From an uncultured Ruminococcus sp. (GTDB taxonomy: Bacteria > Bacillota > Clostridia > Oscillospirales > Acutalibacteraceae), in assembly GCA_902774325.1 (NCBI GenBank), contig CACYIC010000004.1:1-64000 (forward strand): a stretch of DNA of 64,000 bases, in the 5' to 3' direction. The notes beneath the pieces are model-generated. The model was not told the origin of the DNA, ran no database searches, and worked only from the letters and a program-made list of their open reading frames with translations. Both the position numbers and the translations under genes were made by a program. Below, in pieces: positions 1 through 5,879 of the stretch; within the stretch, counting starts at the first letter, position 1; each line of letters begins with the position of its first letter.

Positions 1-870
1 GAGATCAATCACAAGTACGCATATCAGGTAGACTTTGACAGCGACGAGTTGATTCGCAAAGCAATCAAGCATATTGATGAGAAACTGTTCGTTTCCGAGT
101 TGCAATATACCGCGACTATCGGAAGCCAGAAATCGGAAATGAATCAATATGAAATCGAACGCGGCGCGTCTTTTGGCTCGGTCAAGTCAAACACCAAATC
201 GCTGCGTCATACAGAGATCAGCCAAGTCAAATATGATTTGATCGGCAAAATCGCAAAGGGAACCGTTCTTACCCGTAAAACCGTTGCGACAATCCTCAAG
301 GGTATCCGTGAGGATAAGCTCTATATGTATAAAAACAATCCGGAGGAATTTATCAAGAAGGTCACTCGGTTGATTAATGAAGAAAAGGCGACAATGATCG
401 TGGAGCACGTTTCCTATAACACGATCGCGGGTGAATACGACAGCGATATTTTCACAGCGGAAAAGAATACGCAGGGCTTTGACAAGGCGTATAAAGCAGA
501 AAAGGCTATACAAGATTTCATTTTTACAGACGGTACGGCTGACAAAAGTATTGAGCGCAAATTTGCTGAGGATTTGGATTCTGCCAACGAGGTTTGCGTT
601 TATGCCAAGCTGCCAAAGGGATTTCATATTCCGACGCCGGTAGGTAATTATTCTCCGGACTGGGCAATCGCGTTCAATGAGGGAACGGTCAAGCATGTAT
701 TCTTTGTTGCAGAAACAAAAGGAACAATGGAAAGCTTGAATCTCCGACCAATCGAACAGGCAAAAATTTCATGTGCAAAGAAGCTGTTTAATGAAATGTC
801 AACAAGCAAGGTGAAGTATCACGATGTGGACAGTTATCAGAGCTTGCTTGATGTGATAAAGACTTTGTAG
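1..870 (+). CDS. Type III restriction enzyme Res subunit, C-terminal part (5' truncated by window)
   Basis: The reading frame is open from base 1, so the gene begins upstream of the window; 289 codons are visible. The sequence matches the C-terminal end of type III restriction (Res) subunits, which pair an SF2 helicase with a C-terminal PD-(D/E)xK nuclease. The nuclease motif can be read as SPDWAIAF followed by FFVAETKG near the end of the protein. The helicase part and the partner methyltransferase (mod) would lie to the left. Base composition is AT-richer than the core genome after 7.6 kb, consistent with accessory DNA. Family assignment comes from motif recognition only. Confidence 0.8.
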   Translation, partial: EINHKYAYQVDFDSDELIRKAIKHIDEKLFVSELQYTATIGSQKSEMNQYEIERGASFGSVKSNTKSLRHTEISQVKYDLIGKIAKGTVLTRKTVATILKGIREDKLYMYKNNPEEFIKKVTRLINEEKATMIVEHVSYNTIAGEYDSDIFTAEKNTQGFDKAYKAEKAIQDFIFTDGTADKSIERKFAEDLDSANEVCVYAKLPKGFHIPTPVGNYSPDWAIAFNEGTVKHVFFVAETKGTMESLNLRPIEQAKISCAKKLFNEMSTSKVKYHDVDSYQSLLDVIKTL

Positions 871-945
871 ATTGTCAGACTTAGAACTCTTTTCTTAAGC
901 TTAACACAATATATTGATGTTTTTAAAATATTTACACACAACATA

Positions 946-974
946 TTGACAGGCGTATATAGATGTGGTATAAT
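946..974 (+). promoter_or_regulatory. Consensus sigma-A promoter
   Basis: TTGACA at 946-951 and TATAAT at 969-974 are separated by exactly 17 nt, a perfect match to the housekeeping consensus. Transcription would start near 982 and run into the small leader ORF at 1004. Confidence 0.85.
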
Positions 975-1003
975 ATGTTTATATCAACTAAAGGAGTGCT
1001 ACC

Positions 1004-1066
1004 ATGCTTAGAAGACTGAAAGAATTACAGTTCATCTCATCCATCTGTTGGGAACTAGCGCGTTAG
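1004..1066 (+). CDS. Putative 20-aa leader peptide
   Basis: A short ORF follows the strong promoter. AAGGAG at 991-996 sits 7 nt before ATG at 1004, and the stop TAG is at 1064-1066. The peptide begins MLRRLKELQF and ends CWELAR. The stop codon lies inside the loop of a predicted hairpin (1057-1072), an arrangement typical of translation-dependent leader control. I recognise no family; the promoter and ribosome binding site are the only support. It could equally be the start of a noncoding leader RNA. Confidence 0.4.
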   Translation: MLRRLKELQFISSICWELAR

Positions 1067-1130
1067 TGCGCTGTCGCACAAATGGATGTCCTGTGATTGT
1101 ACCGTAGTACAGTCGATAATTTCGAATGTA
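1038..1130 (+). promoter_or_regulatory. Structured leader with stacked hairpins
   Basis: Several inverted repeats follow one another. CATCCAT (1038-1044) pairs with ATGGATG (1082-1088) and encloses AGCGC-GTTAGT-GCGCT (1057-1072). Then come TGTAC-CGTA-GTACA (1098-1111) and a TCGA...TCGA hairpin (about 1113-1125). They overlap the 3' end of the small ORF and lie 200-290 nt upstream of the HTH gene. A cis-acting leader or attenuator is an inference. The rest of the 871-1263 gap shows nothing else I can name. Confidence 0.35.
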
Positions 1131-1263
1131 TCCCAAAAGTGCGACCTGTCTTCTTTTTTCGGACAAAGGTGAATATCTTACATATACTTCAAAAAGCCAT
1201 ATTTCATTGTATCATTACCATTTTATACCAAAAAAGAGGACCGATCAGAAAGGGGGGCTTTTT

Positions 1264-1335
1264 ATGAATAATAATAGCCTTACCTTTATCCGAGATCAGA
1301 AGACTGAGCTCAGGGTCCGGGATACAATTGACTAA
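1264..1335 (+). CDS. Putative 23-aa ORF upstream of the HTH gene
   Basis: A strong G-rich ribosome binding site (AAAGGGGGG, 1249-1257) lies 6 nt before ATG at 1264. The ORF reads MNNNSLTFIRDQK... and ends at 1335, overlapping the TTG start of the HTH gene at 1328. The overlap would suit translational coupling, which could explain why the next gene starts with TTG without a clear ribosome binding site of its own. There is no homology evidence. Confidence 0.35.
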   Translation: MNNNSLTFIRDQKTELRVRDTID

Positions 1336-1798
1336 AACCGAAAAGGACTATTCGGTAAAAGAAATTGATAGGCTTATCGAAAAGGAGTTATGTGTTCTTA
1401 AGCAAATACGCAAATTCGGTAAAGATAAGCCCTACAAATCAAATAGGAAAAAGGGGACCGTATTCAACCCCGGTTTCGGCGCGGTAATTGTATTTTTGAG
1501 TGAAATCAACAACCTCACAATTGCTGATATCGCTGAAAAACTGCTTGTGAATGAGAAGAAAGTACGTCTGTGGCGATTTGAAAAAGCAACGCCTTCATTT
1601 TATGAGGCAGTTAAGCTTTATGTGATTTTCAACCTTCAGCCCTTACACATTTCTGCATTCCTGATTCTGTTTAATTATGCTTTTAACTGCGAATCAAATG
1701 TAAACAATGACGCGGAGATTTATGCGGTAATTAACTGTCAAAACCTTCCGGAAGAAACCATACTGAACAGAATAAGCGCCCTTTCATTCAACCATTGA
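1328..1798 (+). CDS. Helix-turn-helix protein of mobile-element type
   Basis: This 156-aa protein has a predicted HTH in its middle (LTIADIAEKLLVNEKKVRLW, about residues 58-77), suggesting a sequence-specific DNA-binding regulator. The C-terminal 60 residues are not recognised. The TTG start at 1328 overlaps the preceding 23-aa ORF, and no ATG is available near the N-terminus. A rho-independent terminator follows at once (1804-1838), so it is the last gene of its transcript. It may regulate the neighbouring element or the restriction system; that role is inferred from position alone. Confidence 0.55.
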   Translation: MTKTEKDYSVKEIDRLIEKELCVLKQIRKFGKDKPYKSNRKKGTVFNPGFGAVIVFLSEINNLTIADIAEKLLVNEKKVRLWRFEKATPSFYEAVKLYVIFNLQPLHISAFLILFNYAFNCESNVNNDAEIYAVINCQNLPEETILNRISALSFNH

Positions 1799-1803
1799 AA
1801 TTT

Positions 1804-1838
1804 GAGCTATCCATATTATTATGGGTAGCTCATTTTTT
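1804..1838 (+). terminator. Rho-independent terminator
   Basis: GAGCTATCCATA (1804-1815) pairs with TATGGGTAGCTC (1820-1831), a 12-bp stem with one G-U pair and a TTAT loop, followed by T6. It lies 5 nt past the stop of the HTH gene. Confidence 0.85.
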
Positions 1839-1876
1839 ACTGTCAAATTTCCAGCTGAATTGAACTAAAAGCAACA

Positions 1877-1912
1877 CGCCCCTTGATAAGCTTGAATGCC
1901 TGTCAAGGGGCG
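1877..1912 (-). terminator. Terminator-like hairpin after the antitoxin gene
   Basis: CGCCCCTTGA (1877-1886) pairs with TCAAGGGGCG (1903-1912), a perfect 10-bp stem. Read on the minus strand it follows the antitoxin stop, but the T-run is poor (TTGCTTTT). Confidence 0.55.
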
Positions 1913-1923
1913 CTGAATTAAGT

Positions 1924-2235
1924 TTATGCACTGATTATATTGTTTTTAACGAGCAGCTTCGGGTCAGCTTTCAGTACGCTTAGAAAACGCCTTGCCGCTC
2001 CGATCGGTTTGTTGGTTCCGGCTTCCCACGCCTCAACCGTCTTGACCGACACGCCCATAACCTCGGCAAACGTAAGCTGCGTCATACCGAAACCGAGTCG
2101 GATGTCCTTAATTTCTTCCGAGCTGAAATCGGGAACAGGGCTCACCGTGCATTTCGCCGTCCGTGTCTGAACATTGCCTTTTTCATATTCGATTGCTTCA
2201 TTTAGTCCTTTTAAAATACTTTCGTAAACGCTCAT
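1924..2235 (-). CDS. XRE/HigA-type antitoxin
   Basis: A 103-aa protein with a Cro/CI HTH in its second half (GMTQLTFAEVMGVSVKTVEA, then WEAGTNKPIGAARRFL). This arrangement is typical of antitoxins paired with RelE/HigB-like toxins (HigA or NadS type). It starts 4 nt after the toxin stop, giving the toxin-first order of higBA-type modules. Such antitoxins bind their toxin and repress the operon, and the palindrome in the promoter at 2605-2621 is the obvious candidate operator. The module probably stabilises the accessory region. Confidence 0.8.
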   Translation of the reverse strand: MSVYESILKGLNEAIEYEKGNVQTRTAKCTVSPVPDFSSEEIKDIRLGFGMTQLTFAEVMGVSVKTVEAWEAGTNKPIGAARRFLSVLKADPKLLVKNNIISA

Positions 2236-2239
2236 GATA

Positions 2240-2578
2240 TCATCTCCTGATTGTAGCTTCCAAAATCTTAATTAGCTTTTTAACTTCATTCCGCTCAGAT
2301 TTTGATAAATTATCTTTCTCATCCTTAGAATATGCGGTGATCAGATAAATACGCTCATAAACCGCAAAATCCACATAGCAAACTCTTGCGCTGCCGCTTT
2401 TTCCTCTGCCTTCAAAGGCGATTCGGATTTTTCGCAAACCGCCGGTACCTTGTATCACATCACCCTTTGTTGGATTGATCGTTAGTTCCTCCTGCAAGGC
2501 TTTGAGCTCTTTGTCGGTAAGCCCCATTTCCGCCCACTTCCTGTCAAACTCAGGAAGCATTATAAATTCTCTTGTCAT
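2240..2578 (-). CDS. RelE/HigB-family toxin
   Basis: A 112-aa protein with the pattern of RelE/HigB-like toxins of the PF06296 type: GGLRKIRIAF followed by GRGKSGSARVCYVDF and IYLITAYSKDEKDNLSKSE. Family members are ribosome-dependent or ribosome-independent mRNA interferases. The ATG at 2578 has only a weak ribosome binding site (AAGAAG). It is first gene of a two-gene operon with the antitoxin, driven by the consensus promoter at 2600-2628. Length is normal for the family and I see no disruption, so the module looks intact. Confidence 0.8.
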   Translation of the reverse strand: MTREFIMLPEFDRKWAEMGLTDKELKALQEELTINPTKGDVIQGTGGLRKIRIAFEGRGKSGSARVCYVDFAVYERIYLITAYSKDEKDNLSKSERNEVKKLIKILEATIRR

Positions 2579-2599
2579 AACGTCACTTCTTTCAATTCT

Positions 2600-2628
2600 A
2601 TTATACCCTATTATATAGGGTGTGTCAA
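2600..2628 (-). promoter_or_regulatory. Toxin-antitoxin promoter with an operator in the spacer
   Basis: On the minus strand TTGACA (2623-2628) and TATAAT (2600-2605) are 17 nt apart. The spacer contains ACCCTAT-TAT-ATAGGGT (2605-2621), a perfect 7-bp inverted repeat. A repressor bound there would cover the RNA polymerase site, as expected for autoregulation by the antitoxin. Confidence 0.8.
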
Positions 2629-2804
2629 GATGAATCCACTTTATCGAATAAATACTTTTTTCTATGGGCAGAACGGTAAACGGAAAAATACGTCCTATTT
2701 AAAATCACGCAAATCGCAACAGAAAACTATAATGATTGCATTATGCATTATATTTAAAGTTCAAAAGACAATAAAGCACAAAACCAATAGGCTGTTTTGG
2801 GCTT

Positions 2805-2832
2805 TTACAATAATAAGAAATCGTAATATAAT
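2805..2832 (+). promoter_or_regulatory. Promoter of the mobile-element operon
   Basis: TTTACA (2805-2810) and TATAAT (2827-2832) are 16 nt apart, upstream of the gene at 2884. It probably drives the 2884-rep-coupling protein genes. The rest of the 2630-2880 gap is AT-rich with no convincing gene. Confidence 0.7.
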
Positions 2833-2883
2833 ACACATGATGAATCGATTCTCAAAAATAACTTTATGAAAGGATGAATGATC

Positions 2884-3210
2884 ATGTTCGACCTCAGCAA
2901 ACTCATTATCGACCCCAAGTCCTTCGGATCTACACTTTTCCTCACTTCTGTGAAGCCCGCATACGATTATAAGGACGGTGTACGGGTCTCAGATACCCCC
3001 TATGCTTTCAAGTACGAGATCTCGCTCCCCGAGCATCAGCTCGACAAGCTCTCAGTTAAAATCGAGGGACCTCCTCAGATGGAAACGCCCGAGTCATATC
3101 TTGAGGTCGGCTTTGAGGATCTGAAGCCCAGCCTTTATTGGACTCCGAATGGATATCAGCTCAAGGTCACCGCACGTAGAATTTTTCCCGTGAACGGGAA
3201 GAAGAATTGA
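2884..3210 (+). CDS. Small conserved element protein (possibly YdcP/DUF961-like)
   Basis: A 108-aa soluble protein, first gene of the element operon. AAAGGA at 2869-2874 is 9 nt from ATG 2884 and only 3 nt from the in-frame ATG at 2878, so I chose 2884. The C-terminal half (YLEVGFEDLKPSLYW, then GYQLKVTARRIF) is beta-rich. It stands where ICEBs1- and Tn916-like elements carry YdcP/DUF961 (HelP-like) proteins, ahead of an FtsK-like coupling protein and a rolling-circle initiator. Size and position suggest a similar accessory replication role, but I see no firm sequence match. Confidence 0.5.
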   Translation: MFDLSKLIIDPKSFGSTLFLTSVKPAYDYKDGVRVSDTPYAFKYEISLPEHQLDKLSVKIEGPPQMETPESYLEVGFEDLKPSLYWTPNGYQLKVTARRIFPVNGKKN

Positions 3211-3232
3211 TCGCTATTACCGGCGCGGCGGA

Positions 3233-3250
3233 CAGCCCGTTTAGGGCTGC
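3233..3250 (+). repeat. Hairpin next to the replication origin
   Basis: CAGCCC (3233-3238) pairs with GGGCTG (3245-3250) around a 6-nt loop. GGCGG-type G-rich words occur on both sides (3222-3232 and 3256-3266). These could be Rep-binding iterons of the origin or a weak attenuator after the 2884 gene; no T-run follows. Confidence 0.4.
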
Positions 3251-3264
3251 CGTCGGGTCGGCGG

Positions 3265-3295
3265 CGCCATAAGCTAGTATTACCCTTATGGCGCA
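3265..3295 (+). other. Putative CRESS-type rolling-circle origin (stem-loop with nonanucleotide)
   Basis: GCGCCATAAG (3265-3274) and CTTATGGCGC (3286-3295) form a perfect 10-bp stem around the 11-nt loop CTAGTATTACC. The loop contains TAGTATTAC (3276-3284), which fits the circovirus origin nonanucleotide and is one base from the geminivirus form TAATATTAC. In those viruses Rep nicks between positions 7 and 8, here between 3282 and 3283. The stem-loop lies 31 nt before the start of the CRESS-like rep gene. Nonanucleotide, apical position and adjacency to rep together make this a strong origin candidate. Confidence 0.8.
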
Positions 3296-3326
3296 AAAAA
3301 CGCAAAAACACAAAGGAGGAATAATT

Positions 3327-4337
3327 ATGACAATTCAGGAAATGCAGGAAAAGCAGGGAATGCAGGTAAAAGCAGTCCATGTAACTATTAACAACCCGCT
3401 TGAAAAGGGTTATACGGACGAAAAAATCGATCAGTTGATCGTAAGTTTGAAACCCATTTTCGCCGCGTACTGCCACGAAATAGGCGCGAACGGAACACCT
3501 CATGTACATATTTATTTACTTTTCAGGACTTCGCGTCGTTTGAGAACGATCAGGAAGAGATTTCCGAAAAGTCACGTGGAGAAAGCTTACGGAAGTCCTG
3601 AGGACAATGTCCAGTATTTAAGGAAAGATGGCAAATTTGCGGGGACCTCCAAATCTGAAACCTCAGTTGAGGGTTCTTACCGCGAATTTGGTGAGATCCC
3701 TCAGAACGGATTTCTTAACGGCACCGATATGGCTGAAGTTGTTGAGCTTTTAAAGGAAGGCTACTCGATTGCCGAAATCATTTCTGAGTATCCGAAGTAC
3801 ACGCTTCGTGTTAATCAGTTGGAAGCTGCAAGGCAGGCTTTTCTTGCGGACCTCAATAAAAAGAAGCTGCGTGCAGTTGAGGTTGTCTACAAATATGGCG
3901 CGACCGGAACCGGCAAGACGCGGAGCATCTACAAAGAATTCGCACCCGAACAGATCTGCAGGATCACTTCGTACGGGAAGAATGGTACTAAATTTGATGC
4001 GTACACATCCGAGGATGTGCTTGTTTTCGAGGAATACGCAAGTCAGATCCCGTTGGAAGAGCTCTTGATTTACCTCGATATTTATCCGGTAAATCTTCCC
4101 GCGCGTTATACTGACAGAGTAGGGTGTTATACTCACATTATTTTCACCAGCAATCTTCCTCTCGAAGCCCAGTACATAACCGAACAGCACCAGAAGCCCG
4201 AAACCTACAAGGCGCTTCTTCGCCGTATCAATTATATCGAACATTTTAATTCTGACGGAACCGTTGAGCGCTACATGTTGAATGAAGTTTTTAAGCCTGA
4301 AAAAGATAAAAATGACGAGGAGGAAAACGATGAATAA
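3327..4337 (+). CDS. rep: CRESS-DNA-virus-like Rep (HUH endonuclease plus SF3 helicase)
   Basis: A 336-aa rolling-circle initiator. AAAGGAGG (3312-3319) sits 7 nt before ATG 3327, deciding this start over the upstream in-frame ATG at 3288, which lies inside the origin stem. HUH motifs: I VHVTINN (17-23), II with H59 and H61 (PHVHIYLLF), III with Y97 and K100 (QYLRK). The helicase part has Walker A GATGTGKT (191-198), Walker B VLVFEEY (231-237) and motif C IIFTSN (271-276). This two-domain layout is that of circovirus/geminivirus Reps and related bacterial plasmid Reps. Here it probably nicks the 3265-3295 origin and serves replication and/or as a relaxase for transfer. The stop overlaps the start of the coupling-protein gene. 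Confidence 0.88.
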   Translation: MTIQEMQEKQGMQVKAVHVTINNPLEKGYTDEKIDQLIVSLKPIFAAYCHEIGANGTPHVHIYLLFRTSRRLRTIRKRFPKSHVEKAYGSPEDNVQYLRKDGKFAGTSKSETSVEGSYREFGEIPQNGFLNGTDMAEVVELLKEGYSIAEIISEYPKYTLRVNQLEAARQAFLADLNKKKLRAVEVVYKYGATGTGKTRSIYKEFAPEQICRITSYGKNGTKFDAYTSEDVLVFEEYASQIPLEELLIYLDIYPVNLPARYTDRVGCYTHIIFTSNLPLEAQYITEQHQKPETYKALLRRINYIEHFNSDGTVERYMLNEVFKPEKDKNDEEENDE

Positions 4338-5649
4338 CAGGTCATACAAACGCCGTTTATTCAACAGCACTTTCAGATTTGTCATCAGACAGTATTTTCT
4401 TTCCGGAATTAAAAGCTGCATTCGCTCTCCGATAAAGCTCGCTCTGATGCTTTTATTCTCTTCCGTTTTTCTCTTTACATGGGTAAAGAGAGACAGTTAT
4501 ATCAAACCCGGGACATTCTTCCCGGGTTTGAACGAATTATCATTTGTGCTCTTTTCTATACTTATTATTGCGGCATTTATCATTGCTGCGATTATCCTCA
4601 TGATATTGTTCGGAATGCCGAAAAACGCCCGGAAATTCCACGACAACTTTCAGCGTGCAGGGATGATAAACAGTTCCATGGAGGCCCCGGCTCTGATGTC
4701 AAGAAGCTTCGATCCCTCTAATCACAAGATACAAAGGCTGGAATTCTTTACAAAGGGACTCCCTCTGTCGCTTTGGCAGGACAACAAAGAAAAGATCGAA
4801 TCTGCCCAAAATATCAGCATCGACAGAATAGAGCGCGGAAAAAATAATCAGACAGTTATCGTTTATGCGGTTGACGGTAAATATCAACTTCCCGATATGA
4901 TAAGGTGGTCGCCCGAAAAGCTGAGCGATAAAAGTTTTGTTGTGGTTTTGGGCGAAAGCATAGCCGACCGCGTTGAAGTGGATCTGTCAAAAATACCTCA
5001 CCTTCTTATCGGTGGTTCGACCGGTTCCGGAAAAACACTTCTTATTAAATCCATATTGGCTCAGTGTATCATGAAGGGCGCGGTCGTTTACATAGCAGAT
5101 TTCAAGGGCGGAGTTGATTTCAACAAGTCCTGGAAATCCCGTTCATATATTATAACCGAACATGAAGAGCTTAGCAAGTACCTTAATTACTTGGTTGACG
5201 AGCTTAACCGAAGAAAGCTCCTTCTCGTTGAGCATGACTGTACAAATGTTGACGAATACAATTTGAAATTCAATAAGAAGCTTCCGAAAATCGTATTTGC
5301 GGTAGATGAAGCGGCAGAGCTCCTGGATAAAACAGGTCTTGACAAAATCCAAAAGGAAAGAATTTCCCGTTACGAAGCTGCTCTCTCGACATTGATCAGG
5401 CTTGGCAGAGCTTTCTCGATACACGTAGTGCTCGGCACACAAAGGCCGGATGCGAACGTAATCAGCGGACAGATCAAGAATAATATAGATTTCAGGGCCT
5501 GCGGGCGTGCAGATAATGTACTGTCCCAGATAATACTTGATAAAACAGACGCAAACGATTTGATCCCGAAAAATGCACGCGGACGTTTCTTAACAAACAC
5601 AGATGTGCTGTTCCAGGCATATTACTTTGATGACAGGAAGGACTGGTAA
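4330..5649 (+). CDS. FtsK/TcpA-like coupling protein
   Basis: A 439-aa membrane ATPase. GAGGAGG (4317-4323) is 6 nt before ATG 4330, which overlaps the rep stop by 8 nt and indicates coupled translation; the upstream ATG at 4282 has no ribosome binding site. Two N-terminal membrane segments (about residues 35-52 and 70-96) precede an FtsK/SpoIIIE ATPase domain with Walker A GGSTGSGKT (about 228-236) and Walker B IVFAVDEAAEL (about 321-331). TcpA-type coupling proteins pump relaxase-bound DNA to a mating channel. No mating-pore genes are visible, so the element is probably mobilised by another conjugative system. Confidence 0.82.
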   Translation: MNNRSYKRRLFNSTFRFVIRQYFLSGIKSCIRSPIKLALMLLFSSVFLFTWVKRDSYIKPGTFFPGLNELSFVLFSILIIAAFIIAAIILMILFGMPKNARKFHDNFQRAGMINSSMEAPALMSRSFDPSNHKIQRLEFFTKGLPLSLWQDNKEKIESAQNISIDRIERGKNNQTVIVYAVDGKYQLPDMIRWSPEKLSDKSFVVVLGESIADRVEVDLSKIPHLLIGGSTGSGKTLLIKSILAQCIMKGAVVYIADFKGGVDFNKSWKSRSYIITEHEELSKYLNYLVDELNRRKLLLVEHDCTNVDEYNLKFNKKLPKIVFAVDEAAELLDKTGLDKIQKERISRYEAALSTLIRLGRAFSIHVVLGTQRPDANVISGQIKNNIDFRACGRADNVLSQIILDKTDANDLIPKNARGRFLTNTDVLFQAYYFDDRKDW

Positions 5650-5653
5650 TACC

Positions 5654-5815
5654 ATGAAAATCAAACACTTTGACAATCCGACAGTATTTACAAAGCATGA
5701 AGGCGCGCTTCTTTTGATTGATATGCTCTATCAGAAGGGCAAAATCAGTATAGAAACCTACGAAAATATCAAGCGTCACAGAAAAAAGGCAGAAAAAGAA
5801 TTAAAAAGCTCTTGA
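5654..5815 (+). CDS. 53-aa element protein of unknown function
   Basis: ATG 5654 lies 4 nt past the coupling-protein stop. The ribosome binding site AGGAAGGA (5635-5642) is rather far away (11 nt). The product is short, charged and without membrane segments (FTKHEGALLLIDMLYQKGKI, then lysine-rich). Short charged proteins just before a recombinase gene often act as excisionases or recombination directionality factors, but I see no motif proving that. The promoter of the recombinase overlaps its 3' end. Confidence 0.55.
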   Translation: MKIKHFDNPTVFTKHEGALLLIDMLYQKGKISIETYENIKRHRKKAEKELKSS

Positions 5816-5840
5816 AAAATATGTTAACTGGAGATATAAT
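5812..5840 (+). promoter_or_regulatory. Promoter of the serine recombinase gene
   Basis: TTGAAA (5812-5817) and TATAAT (5835-5840) are 17 nt apart. The -35 box overlaps the last codons of the 53-aa ORF, so the recombinase can be transcribed apart from the transfer genes. Confidence 0.75.
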
Positions 5841-5879
5841 GTCGTAAATAAGATAGGTTATCAAGGGAGTTGAGATGCA

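Noticed and set aside
1126..1263. Longer N-terminal version of the small ORF ending at 1335
   Set aside because: There is no ribosome binding site at 1126, while a strong one precedes ATG 1264.
2630..2869. 79-codon ORF in the gap before the mobile element
   Set aside because: AT-rich, no ribosome binding site, and it spans the promoter at 2805-2832.
2884..3210. Firm assignment as HelP/YdcP helicase-processivity factor
   Set aside because: Position and size fit, but I could not see a diagnostic sequence match, so it is kept as an unnamed small protein.
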